Source of the DNA: DASUFZ01 sp035541475
Lineage (GTDB): Bacteria; Myxococcota_A; UBA9160; SMWR01
DNA: 64,000 nt
NCBI GenBank assembly: GCA_035541475.1
Contig: DATKND010000182.1
Location: forward strand, 6,979 to 70,978
Direction: 5' to 3'
In this document: positions 17,048 through 26,414 of the stretch, piece after piece
Numbering within the stretch: position 1 is the stretch's first letter
How the letters are laid out: each line of letters begins with the position of its first letter
Notes under the pieces: generated by a model
The model's database searches: none
What the model was told of the DNA's origin: nothing
Seen by the model: only the letters and a program-made list of their open reading frames with translations
Translations under genes and position numbers: made by a program

Positions 17048-18082
17048 ATGAGGCGAGACGATCCCTTCATCGACGAGGCGACGATCCGCGTCGTCTCGGG
17101 TCGCGGCGGCGACGGTGCGGTCAGCTTCCGGCGCGAGAAGTACGTGCCGCGCGGTGGACCGGACGGCGGCGACGGCGGGCGCGGAGGGGACGTCGTGCTG
17201 CGAGCCGATCGCAACCTGGCCACGCTGATCGACCAGCGACTGCGGCGCGAGAACTTCGCCGCCGTCGGTGAGCCCGGGGGCAGCGCGAACCGCACGGGCG
17301 CGAGCGGCGCGCCGCTCGTGATCTCGCTGCCGGTCGGCACGGTGATCTACGACGCGGCGGATTCCGGAGCGCCGCCGCTCGCGGACCTCACCGAGAACGG
17401 CCAGGCGTTCGTCGCCGCGCGCGGCGGTCGCGGCGGCCGCGGCAACGCGAGCTTCACCAGCCCGACGCGCCAGACGCCCGACTTCGCGACCAAGGGTCGA
17501 GCGGGTGAGGAGCGGAGCCTGCGGCTCTCGTTGAAGCTCCTCGCGGACGTCGGCCTCGTGGGATTCCCGAACGCGGGCAAGTCGACCCTGCTGCGCCGGA
17601 TCTCGGCGGCGCGCCCGCGCGTCGCCGAGTACCCATTCACGACGCTCTTCCCGCATCTCGGCGTCGTCGCGGTCGGCGAGCGGCGCTTCGTCGTGGCCGA
17701 CATCCCGGGCCTGATCGAAGGCGCCAGCGAGGGCGCGGGCCTCGGCGACCGTTTTCTGCGTCACATCGAGCGCACCCGCGTGCTCGTGCATCTCGTCGAC
17801 GTGGGCACGGCGCTGCTCGAGGATCGCAGCCCCGTCGCCGCCTACGACGCGATCCGCAAGGAGCTCGCGGCCTACGGGGCGGCGCTCGACGAGCGCGAGG
17901 AGATCGTCGCGCTGAACAAGATCGATCTGATCGCCGAGCGCGCGGTGCTGCTGCCGATCGAGGCGACGCTACGAGAGCGCGGTCGCTCGGTCCACCGCAT
18001 CTCGTCTGCCACCGGCGAAGGCCTGCCCGAGCTGCTCGGCGAGGTGGCGCGCCGTCTCGAAGCCAGCGAGGCCGCCGCGTGA
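17048..18082 (+). CDS. obgE: ObgE/CgtA, ribosome-assembly GTPase
   Basis: ObgE binds the 50S subunit and links its assembly to (p)ppGpp and growth. The 344-residue product has the Gly-rich Obg fold (residues 8-163; YVPRGGPDGGDGGRGGDVVL and GGRGGRGNASF) and a GTPase domain with G1 GFPNAGKST (172-180), G3 DIPGLIEGA and G4 NKID. No C-terminal Obg tail beyond the G domain is seen. It lies directly after rpmA, as in many bacteria, and overlaps proB by four bases (GTGA). Confidence 0.96.
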   Translation: MRRDDPFIDEATIRVVSGRGGDGAVSFRREKYVPRGGPDGGDGGRGGDVVLRADRNLATLIDQRLRRENFAAVGEPGGSANRTGASGAPLVISLPVGTVIYDAADSGAPPLADLTENGQAFVAARGGRGGRGNASFTSPTRQTPDFATKGRAGEERSLRLSLKLLADVGLVGFPNAGKSTLLRRISAARPRVAEYPFTTLFPHLGVVAVGERRFVVADIPGLIEGASEGAGLGDRFLRHIERTRVLVHLVDVGTALLEDRSPVAAYDAIRKELAAYGAALDEREEIVALNKIDLIAERAVLLPIEATLRERGRSVHRISSATGEGLPELLGEVARRLEASEAAA

Positions 18083-19214
18083 GCGCCGGACGCGCCGCTC
18101 TGCGACGCGCTCGCCGGATCGTGGTGAAGTTCGGCAGCAGCATCCTGACCCGCGATGGCGTGCTGCGGCCGCGCCGCATCGCGGACCTCGCGCGCCAGGT
18201 GGCCGCGCTCTGCGGCGAGGGCAAGGAGATCGTCGTGGTGTCGTCGGGCGCGATCGCGCTCGGCAGTCGCAAGCTCGGCTGGTCGCACCCCGGGCGCTCG
18301 ATTCCCGAGAAGCAGGCGGCCGCCGCGGTCGGGCAGATCGAGCTCTCGGAGCTCTACCGGCGGCACCTCGCGAGGCACGGCCGCCACGCCGCGCAGGTCT
18401 TGCTGACCCGGACCGACCTGGCGCAGCACGAGCGCTTCCTGAACGCGCGCCACACGCTGCAGACCTTGCTGCGGCTCGGCGCCGTTCCGGTCGTGAACGA
18501 GAACGACACGATCGCGACCGAGGAGATCCGCTTCGGAGACAACGACAACCTCTCGGCCACCGTCGCCAATCTCGTCGGCGCGGAGCTGCTCGTGATCGCG
18601 ACCGACGTCGACGGCCTCTACGCGAGCCCGCCGGAGCCCGGACGCGCGCAGCCTCCGCGGCTCGACGTCGTGGACGAGATCACGCCGGAGATCGCGAGTG
18701 CCGCCGGCGGATCCGCCAGCGCCTTCGGACGCGGCGGCATGACGACGAAGCTCGAGGCCGCGCGCGCCGCAGCGCGCTGCGGCGCCGCCACCGTGCTGTG
18801 CAACGGCCACGCCCCCGACGTGCTGCTGCGCGTCGCGCACGGAGACGGCGTCGGCACCGTGTTCCTGACGCGAAGCCGGCTCGCCAGCCGCAAGCACTGG
18901 CTCGCCTTCACGACGCACACGCGCGGTCAGATCGTGCTCGACGACGGCGCCGTGCGCGCGCTCGTCGAGCGCGGCAAGAGCCTATTGCCCGCCGGCATCC
19001 GCGCCGTGCGCGGTGAATTCGGCATCGGCGATCCGGTCGGCTGCGTCGGCGAGAACGGCGCCGAGTTCGCGCGCGGGCTCGTGGCCTACACCTCCGAGGC
19101 GATCGCGCGCATCGCGGGGCTCGCGACGCCGAAGATCCCCGAGGTGCTAGGCTATTCGAACGGCAACGAGGTCATTCACCGCGACGATCTCGTGCTGCTC
19201 GAGCCGGGTGATCG

Positions 19215-19218
<4 letters not shown>
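18079..19218 (+). CDS. proB: ProB, glutamate 5-kinase
   Basis: ProB phosphorylates glutamate as the first, proline-inhibited step of proline synthesis. The 379-residue product has an amino-acid-kinase domain (IVVKFGSSILT, VVSSGAIALGSRKLG, VPVVNENDTIATEEIRFGDN, FGRGGMTTKLEAA) and a C-terminal PUA domain (about 280-375; RGQIVLDDGAVRAL, SEAIARIAG). The GTG start overlaps obgE and its stop overlaps proA (ATGA), so proB and proA are coupled, as expected for enzymes that form a complex. Confidence 0.96.
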
Positions 19219-20467
<1,249 letters not shown>

Positions 20468-20471
<4 letters not shown>

Positions 20472-21148
20472 CGCGAGGCCTCCGGCTCGGCATCCTCGGC
20501 GGCACCTTCAACCCCATCCACCTCGGACACCTGCGCGCCGCGGAGGAGGTGCTGGAGGCGCTCGGGCTCGAGCGCATGATCCTCGTGCCGGCCGCGACGC
20601 CACCACACAAGGACGACGCGCCGGACGACCCGATCGCGCCGGCGTCGCAGCGGCTCGCGTGGGTACGCGCCGCCGTCGCCGAGAACCCGGCTTTCGAGGC
20701 CGACGGCATCGAGGTGGAGCGCGGCGGGCGCTCGTACACGATCGACACGGTGCGAGCGATCGGCGCGCGCACGGCACCCGAGCTGCCGGTCTTCGCGATC
20801 GGCCAGGAGGCCTTCGCGGAGCTCGGCAGCTGGCGCGCGCCGGAGGCGCTGCTCCGCAGCTGCCATTTCGCCGTCATGACGCGGCCGCCCTTCTCGGCCG
20901 CGGCGGTGGCCGACTGGCTGCCCAAGTGCGCGCGCGACGAGGTCGTGCTGGCGCCGGGCGGGCTCTCGGCGCGGCATCGCGAGGCGCCTACCTGGATCCG
21001 CCGGATCGAGGTGACCGCGCTCGACATCTCGTCGTCGGACATCCGGGCCCGGCTTCGTGCCGGGCGCTCGATCCGCTACCTGGTCCCCGACGCCATCCGG
21101 GAGGCCGTCGCGCAGAGCGGCGTGTACGGACCGGCGGGCGCGCGTTAA
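20468..21148 (+). CDS. nadD: NadD, nicotinate-nucleotide adenylyltransferase
   Basis: NadD makes deamido-NAD from NaMN and ATP. The 226-residue product has the nucleotidyl-transferase signature ILGGTFNPIHLGHLRAAEE near residue 9, VPAATPPHKDD, and the C-terminal ISSSDIRARLRAG. Where most NadD proteins read GxDxxxxLxxW, this one reads GQEAFAELGSW, with Glu at the usual Asp position. It overlaps proA and is followed by rsfS after 15 bases, the common obg-proBA-nadD-rsfS arrangement. Confidence 0.94.
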
Positions 21149-21163
21149 GCTGCGAATCATCGG

Positions 21164-21532
21164 ATGAGCGAGGCGCAGCGGCTGGACAGCGCGGCCTGGG
21201 TCGCCGAGGCAGCGCTCGGGAAGAAGGCGGAGCGGCTGGTGGCGCTCGACGTCAGCGCCCTCACCTCGATCGCCGATGTCTTCGTGATCGCGACCGGCAC
21301 CTCCGATCGCCACGCCCGTGCGATCGCGGATGCGATCGTCGAGGAGGCCTCGCGCCGCGGCCGCCAGGTCCTCGGGATCGAGGGCTACGAGGATGCGCGC
21401 TGGCTCCTCATCGATCTCGGCGACGTGATCGTGCACGTGTTCCTGCCCGAGGTGCGCGAGGCCTACGATCTCGAGCGGCTGTGGAGCGACGCGCCGTCGC
21501 TCCAGGTCGGCGAGGCCGGCGCCGCGCGCTGA
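21164..21532 (+). CDS. rsfS: RsfS, ribosomal silencing factor
   Basis: RsfS binds uL14 and blocks 30S-50S joining in slow growth. The 122-residue product carries the family core VALDVSALTSIADVFVIATG followed by TSDRHARAIADAI and the C-terminal WLLIDLGDVIVHVF. The position after nadD is the classic neighbourhood. The ATG at 21164 sits close behind the nadD stop. Confidence 0.95.
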   Translation: MSEAQRLDSAAWVAEAALGKKAERLVALDVSALTSIADVFVIATGTSDRHARAIADAIVEEASRRGRQVLGIEGYEDARWLLIDLGDVIVHVFLPEVREAYDLERLWSDAPSLQVGEAGAAR

Positions 21533-21587
21533 TCTTCCCGCTTTTCCGCCCCTCCGGTCCCGCGGAGATCCGACCGTCTCGCTGCTC

Positions 21588-22298
21588 TTGCGGGGTCTGC
21601 TCGACCTCCTCTTCCCAGCGTCTTGCGCCGGCTGCGGCGAGCCGTGCGACGCGCTGCTCTGCACGCGCTGCGCGGCGAGGCTGCCGCGCATCCCGCGAGG
21701 CGCTTGCGCGCTGTGTCAGGAGCGGCCGGCGGCGGCGGAGCATTCGCTGTGCGCGGACTGCGCCCGGCGCAAATCCCCGCTCGACGCCTGCATCGCCGGG
21801 ACCTGGTTCACGGACGAGGCCGCCGCCTGGGTCCGCCGTTACAAGTACCCGGCTCGCGGCCTCCAGGCTCCGTCCGGGCAGGATCGCGCGCGGCTTCGCG
21901 CCCTGCTGGCGGAGTCGACGGCGTGGCGACCGCTCGCGACACCGAATTGTGTCGTTCCGGTCCCGCTCCACGCCGCGAGGCTCCGGCGGCGCGGCTTCAA
22001 TCCCGCCACGACCCTGGCGCGAGCGCTCGCGCGCGGCGCCGGCGTGTCGATCGCGCACGGGGCGCTGGCTCGCACGCGCGACACGCCGAGCCAGACTGGG
22101 CTCGGCCGCGCAGCGCGGCGCGCGAACGTGCGCGGTGCCTTCCAGGCGCGCCGCCTCGACGCCGCGCACGTCTGGCTGGTGGACGACGTCGTCACGACGG
22201 GCGCGACGCTCGAGGAGTGCGCGCGCATGTTGCGCGCGGCCGGCGCCCGCAGCGTCGTGGCGCTGTGCGCGGCAAGGACGCCGCCCCGCGAGGCGTGA
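21588..22298 (+). CDS. comF: ComF-type phosphoribosyltransferase-like protein
   Basis: The 236-residue product has an N-terminal double zinc-ribbon (CAGCGEPC, CTRC, CALCQ, CADC) and a C-terminal PRTase domain with VVPVPLHAARLRRRGFN and the PRPP-binding loop VWLVDDVVTTGAT. This is the ComF/GntX architecture associated with DNA uptake in some bacteria; the substrate is unknown. The start is uncertain: a TTG at 21588 gives MRGLLDLLFPASCAGC after decoding, but no Shine-Dalgarno is close. It converges with the next minus-strand gene, with only five bases between stops. Confidence 0.86.
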   Translation: MRGLLDLLFPASCAGCGEPCDALLCTRCAARLPRIPRGACALCQERPAAAEHSLCADCARRKSPLDACIAGTWFTDEAAAWVRRYKYPARGLQAPSGQDRARLRALLAESTAWRPLATPNCVVPVPLHAARLRRRGFNPATTLARALARGAGVSIAHGALARTRDTPSQTGLGRAARRANVRGAFQARRLDAAHVWLVDDVVTTGATLEECARMLRAAGARSVVALCAARTPPREA

Positions 22299-22303
22299 AC
22301 TCG

Positions 22304-23389
22304 CTAGCTGACGTCCGCGCGCTCGGGCGCGCGCCGGCTCACCGTCTCGGCGATCACCGCGCACAGACGCGTCGGATCCACCGGCTTCTTGAAGACCACT
22401 CCCTCGAGCCCCTGCATGCGGCTCCGCTTGATCACGTGATCGCGGTCGTAGTGGAAGGCGGTCATCATCAGCACGGGCAGATCAGGCCGCAGCTTCCGCA
22501 GCGCGGTGTAGAGCTCGTAGCCGTCCATGCGCGGCATCACGACGTCCGAGAGCACGAGGTCGAAGCGCTCCTTCTGCACGCGCTCGATCGCCTCGGCGCC
22601 GTCGCTCGCGGTCTCGACCTTGCACCCCGCCGCCTCGAGGATCTCCTGCAGCGAGCGCAAGACGCCGAGGTCGTCGTCCACCACGAGGATGCGAAGCCCG
22701 GCGAGGCGCGGGTCGCGGCGCAGCTCGCGGCGCTCGCGCAGGTCGATCATGCGCGCGGGGCCGATGTACTCCATCGTGGCGTAGTCCTCGCGCTCGACCA
22801 TGCTGCCAAGGCGCTCGAGGATGCCAGTGATGCGGCCGACCTCGCGGCGGATCGCATCGATGCGCTCGCACTCGATCGAGGTGTCGCGTTCGCCCGCGAG
22901 CGCGATCACCTCGCGCTCGAGCAGCTCGACCTGGTTCACGATCACGGCGAGCGGATTGTTGATCTCGTGCGAGAGCCCGATCGCGACTTCGCCGAGCGTG
23001 GCGAGCTGGTCCTTGCGCAGGATCTCGCGCAGGTCCTTGGCGAAGCCGATCGTGCCATCTTCCTCGCCGTTCTCGGCGTAGAGGATCGTGCCCGAGATCG
23101 CGACGGGGATGCGCTCGCCCGCCTTCGAGAGGAACTCGGTCTGGAAGGTCTCGACGATGCCGGCGCCGCCGTGGCCGGACGCGCGCATCGCCTTCATCAC
23201 GCGCCGGGCCTCGTCGAGGTGGGGATAGAGCTTGCCGACGTAGACGCCGAGGATCTCGCTCGCGGTGTAGCCGAGGATGCGCGTCGCTCCGTCGTTGTAG
23301 TAGACGACGTTTCCCTGGCGGTCGGTCGCCACCACGATGTCGGTGGAGCGCGCGATCAGGCGCTCGAGCTTCTCCTGCGTGAGCGACAT
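22304..23389 (-). CDS. PAS-HisKA-REC protein lacking a kinase ATPase domain
   Basis: The 361-residue product has a PAS domain (residues 5-120; DIVVATDRQGNVVYYNDGATRILGY), then a HisKA dimerisation segment with the phospho-acceptor His141 in IGLSHEINNPLAVI. It then passes directly to a receiver domain from about 232 (LRILVVDDD), with phospho-Asp282 in LVLSDVVMPRMDG and a KKPVD end. The HATPase domain expected between H-box and receiver is absent. It could act as a phosphorelay intermediate or be phosphorylated in trans. It lies downstream of trxB, with a hairpin and the copy B repeat between them. Confidence 0.88.
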   Translation of the reverse strand: MSLTQEKLERLIARSTDIVVATDRQGNVVYYNDGATRILGYTASEILGVYVGKLYPHLDEARRVMKAMRASGHGGAGIVETFQTEFLSKAGERIPVAISGTILYAENGEEDGTIGFAKDLREILRKDQLATLGEVAIGLSHEINNPLAVIVNQVELLEREVIALAGERDTSIECERIDAIRREVGRITGILERLGSMVEREDYATMEYIGPARMIDLRERRELRRDPRLAGLRILVVDDDLGVLRSLQEILEAAGCKVETASDGAEAIERVQKERFDLVLSDVVMPRMDGYELYTALRKLRPDLPVLMMTAFHYDRDHVIKRSRMQGLEGVVFKKPVDPTRLCAVIAETVSRRAPERADVS

Positions 23390-23415
23390 GACGGCCGGAG
23401 TTTAGTGTTCGCCGG

Positions 23416-23432
23416 TTACGGCGCAGCCGTAA
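23416..23432 (-). other. 7-bp hairpin between trxB and the PAS-HisKA-REC gene
   Basis: TTACGGC and GCCGTAA pair around a 3-base loop in the 59-base spacer after the trxB stop. It has the same short-loop style as the adjacent tandem-hairpin repeat but no U-run, so RNA stabilisation or processing is more likely than termination. Confidence 0.4.
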
Positions 23433-23448
23433 GCCGTCGCCAACCGGG

Positions 23449-24423
23449 TCAACCCTCTGAACTTCGCTCGGCTTCGCCTCGCCGCGCGCGGCCTTCGGCC
23501 GCTTGCTCCGCGAGCCAGCGCTCGGCATCGATCGCGGCCATGCAGCCGGTGCCCGCGGCGGTGACGGCCTGGCGATAGGTCGGGTCCATCGCGTCTCCGC
23601 ACGCGAAGACACCCTCGCGCGAGGTTCGCGTCGTGCCGGGCCGCACGGCGATGTAGCCGACCGGGTCGAGGTCGATCTGTCCGCGGAAGAGCTGCGTGTT
23701 CGGCTCGTGCCCGATCGCGACGAACATCGCCTCCACCGGCAGCTCGCGGTGCTCGCCCGTCACCACGTCCCGGATGCGAAGTCCGCGCACCGAATCGCTG
23801 CCCTGGACCTCGTCTACCTCCGCGTTCCACACGAACTCGATCTTCGGATTCGCGAAGGCCCGCTCCTGCATGATCTTCGAGGCGCGCAGCCGATCGCGGC
23901 GGTGGATCACGTTCACCTTCGTGGCGAAGCGCGTCAGGAAGATCGCCTCCTCCATCGCGGTATCGCCTCCGCCCACCACGGCCATCGCCTTGCCGCGATA
24001 GAGCGCGCCGTCGCAGGTCGCGCAGGCCGACACGCCGCGGTTCTGCAGGCGCTTCTCGGATTCGATCCCGAGCCACTTCGCCTCGGCGCCGGTCGCGAGG
24101 ATCACCGCTTCGGCGAGGAACACTCGCGAGCCGACCTCGATCCGGAAGGGGCGCTCGCGAAGCTCGACCCGCGTCGCGTCCTCGAGCAGCACTTCGGATC
24201 CAAAGCGCTCGGCCTGCTTCTGGAAGAGCTCCATCATCTCGGGCCCGCTCACGCCCTCCGGAAAGCCCGGGTAGTTCTCCACCTCGGTCGTGAGCATGAG
24301 CTGGCCGCCGAACTTGCAGCCCGCCACCACCACGGGCGCGAGCTCGGCGCGCGCGGCGTAGATCGCCGCGGTGTAGCCGGCCGGGCCGCTGCCGACGATC
24401 AAGAGCTTCTGCCGCTCGGACAC
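23449..24423 (-). CDS. trxB: TrxB, thioredoxin-disulfide reductase
   Basis: This FAD/NADPH reductase of 324 residues has the FAD site GSGPAGYTAAIYAARA, the redox pair Cys134-Cys137 in SACATCDGALYRGK, the NADPH site VVGGGDTAMEEAIFLT and GVFACGDAMDPTYRQAVTAAGTGCMAA. AGGAG six bases before the GTG at 24423 fixes the start. The last 20 residues (AEQAAEGRARRGEAERSSEG) are unlike TrxB tails and are encoded by the copy B hairpin repeat, so the repeat seems to have extended the reading frame. It follows a glutaredoxin gene by eight bases. Confidence 0.95.
   Translation of the reverse strand: MSERQKLLIVGSGPAGYTAAIYAARAELAPVVVAGCKFGGQLMLTTEVENYPGFPEGVSGPEMMELFQKQAERFGSEVLLEDATRVELRERPFRIEVGSRVFLAEAVILATGAEAKWLGIESEKRLQNRGVSACATCDGALYRGKAMAVVGGGDTAMEEAIFLTRFATKVNVIHRRDRLRASKIMQERAFANPKIEFVWNAEVDEVQGSDSVRGLRIRDVVTGEHRELPVEAMFVAIGHEPNTQLFRGQIDLDPVGYIAVRPGTTRTSREGVFACGDAMDPTYRQAVTAAGTGCMAAIDAERWLAEQAAEGRARRGEAERSSEG
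23457..23515 (-). repeat. Tandem-hairpin repeat, copy B (inside the trxB 3' end)
   Basis: Read on the minus strand: stem GCTC with loop GCG, then CAA, stem GCGGCC with loop GAA, a GCGCG spacer, a small GGC-GAA-GCC hairpin, then GAGCGAAGTTCAG. The layout is the same as copies A, C and E, but the central stem has different, still fully paired bases. It encodes the last residues of TrxB and ends six bases before the stop codon. Confidence 0.62.
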
Positions 24424-24431
24424 TTCGTCTC

Positions 24432-24683
24432 CTAGGCGAGCAGCGCGTCGAGCTCGCCCGACGCGTCGAGCGCGGCGAGATCGTCGAAGCCACCGACGTG
24501 GCGCTCGCCGATCCAGATCTGCGGGACGCTGGTGCGGCCGCTGCGCTCGACCATCTCGCGTCGGCGCAGCGGATCCGCCTCCACGTCGATCTCGTCCCAG
24601 CGCTGGCCCTTTCGCGTCAGCAGTGCTTTGGCCATGCGGCAGTAGGGACACCATTGCGTCGTGTAGATCGTGATCTTTCCCAT
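24432..24683 (-). CDS. grxC: Glutaredoxin
   Basis: The 83-residue product is a classic dithiol glutaredoxin: ITIYTTQWCPYCRMAKALL with Cys12 and Cys15, then SGRTSVPQIWIGERHVGGFDDLAAL, which supplies the cis-Pro and glutathione-binding residues. An in-frame codon at 24752 would add 23 residues with no family match. The ATG at 24683 has GGAG six bases upstream. The gene is eight bases before trxB, and a glutathione-synthesis gene lies 3.5 kb away on the same strand. Confidence 0.92.
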   Translation of the reverse strand: MGKITIYTTQWCPYCRMAKALLTRKGQRWDEIDVEADPLRRREMVERSGRTSVPQIWIGERHVGGFDDLAALDASGELDALLA

Positions 24684-24718
24684 CCACCACTCCGAGAGCT
24701 CGGGAGAATAGCGTCCGC

Positions 24719-26410
24719 CTACAGCGGCTCCGTGATCGGGAGATCCTCCCACATGAGCTGCAGGAAGGTCCCGATGAAGAACGACATGAAGGCCATCAGG
24801 AAGATCGCGGAAGGGAACACGTGGAAGGGCTCGATCCCGAGCACCACGGGCAGCTCACCGATGAACGGCGGCATGATCTGGCGCAGCTGCTCGATGCTCT
24901 CGGCCTTGTTCTCCCCCGCCCATTCCCGCACCGCCATGAACGGCCCGATCATGCTGGTGAGAACGAGGCCGATGCCGGTCGACTGCACGAGGCCGAGCAG
25001 GAAGATCTGCATCGCGCGCTCGAAGGCGACGGAGCTGTCGCCGAGCCGCCGCTGCACCTCGATGTAGAGGTAGAGCAAGGTCACCAGCCCCACCACGACG
25101 GACATCGTGGCGAGCGGGACGAACGAGCGCGTGACCAGGTCCCACACCTCGTCGATGAAGAAGATCGGCAGATAGCCGACGATGATGCCGGCCATGATGC
25201 GCGGCACCGACGCGTGGAAGAAGGCGAGGTCGCGGCGCACCAGGAAGCGGTAGAGCAGGAACCAGATGACCGCCGCGTCGGCCACCGCCAGCTCCACCGA
25301 GCAGAGCCAATCGAAGGCCCGCGGCGCCGATTGGTAGGTCGCCGCGGCGAGCGCGAAGGGTGCCGCGAACGCGAGGAGCACCAGGACGTAGTTGCGGGTG
25401 CGCTGTCGCGAGAGCACGCGGTCGGCGTCGTCGCGCCCGCGATGGAGATTGTTCGCGTGCTGGATCATCACCGCCGCGTGGTGGACGTCGTACTGGCGCA
25501 GAAACCACGCCTCGAGCTTCTTGAGCACGCGCAGGCAGTCCTTGTGGTGCGGCCGTCGCAGGAACGGAACCAGGTCGCGTCCGCGCTTCACCAGCATCTC
25601 GCCGCGCGCATGGATCGCGTGGCGCACCTCGGCCTCGCGGCTCTCGAAGGGCGAGTCCTCGCTCTCGAAGGCGCCGCTCTCCTCGTCGAGACAGACGTCC
25701 TCGAGCCAGCGGTAGAAGTGGCGTTCGGCCAGGCGCACGACGCAGCGGTTGATCGCGGCCTGGTCGTGACCCTCGAGCGTGGCGAAGAAGCCCGTCTCCG
25801 AGAGGTCGTCCGCCGGATCGAATGGATCGACTTCTCCCGCGACGTAGGCGGCCAGGTACTCGGGCTCGGCGCGGTCCAGCAGCCGGTAGAGCGCGCAGTA
25901 GACGAGCTTTCGCAGGTGCAGCACCGCGATGCGGAGGCCCGGGCGCTCGTCCTGCGACGACCCGCTCGCGAAGCGCATCGCGATCTGCGCGATCAGCGCG
26001 ACGTCCTGCCAGACGCGCTGGAGCGCATCGCGACCGAGGCGGGTGTCGGACTCGAGGCGCCGCGTGACCGCCTCGAGGTGGCGAGGGATCTGGAGCACGA
26101 GCCGCGAGACGAGGAGCTGCGAGTCGCGCGCGCGCGCCTCCGGCGCCAGCAGTGTGGGTCGCGTCGCGAGGTCCTGGAGCTGGAGGAAGAGCTCGGCCGG
26201 GTCGTGGCGCCGCGCGTGGAAGGAAAAGGTCTCCGGGAAGATCCGCTCGAAGCCCTGCCCGCGGTCGCACTCGAAGCGGACCTCGCGCGCGTGGAAGGCG
26301 TAGGTGAAGCGGAAGGTCAGGCGCAGCCGCTCGATCCGCAGCTCCAGCCGGTCGAGCGCCGCGGCGGGAGCGCGCGCGGGCCGGTCCACGATCGCTGCAG
26401 AAGCCGTCAC
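24719..26410 (-). CDS. Large polytopic membrane protein, family not recognised
   Basis: The 563-residue product has a soluble N-terminal half of about 330 residues rich in charged helices, then about six hydrophobic segments. The clearest are NYVLVLLAFAAPFALAAATY, LAVADAAVIWFLLYRFLV, IMAGIIVGYLPIFFIDEVW, MSVVVGLVTLLYLYIEV and PSAIFLMAFMSFFIGTFL. Motifs such as YDVHHAAVMIQHANNLHRGRDD and MIGPFMAVREWAGEN would help a family search. The GTG start is four bases after the REC-PAS gene stop and the grx/trxB genes follow, so it may act in the same process. I assign no function. Confidence 0.7.
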   Translation of the reverse strand: MTASAAIVDRPARAPAAALDRLELRIERLRLTFRFTYAFHAREVRFECDRGQGFERIFPETFSFHARRHDPAELFLQLQDLATRPTLLAPEARARDSQLLVSRLVLQIPRHLEAVTRRLESDTRLGRDALQRVWQDVALIAQIAMRFASGSSQDERPGLRIAVLHLRKLVYCALYRLLDRAEPEYLAAYVAGEVDPFDPADDLSETGFFATLEGHDQAAINRCVVRLAERHFYRWLEDVCLDEESGAFESEDSPFESREAEVRHAIHARGEMLVKRGRDLVPFLRRPHHKDCLRVLKKLEAWFLRQYDVHHAAVMIQHANNLHRGRDDADRVLSRQRTRNYVLVLLAFAAPFALAAATYQSAPRAFDWLCSVELAVADAAVIWFLLYRFLVRRDLAFFHASVPRIMAGIIVGYLPIFFIDEVWDLVTRSFVPLATMSVVVGLVTLLYLYIEVQRRLGDSSVAFERAMQIFLLGLVQSTGIGLVLTSMIGPFMAVREWAGENKAESIEQLRQIMPPFIGELPVVLGIEPFHVFPSAIFLMAFMSFFIGTFLQLMWEDLPITEPL

Positions 26411-26414
26411 GCGC

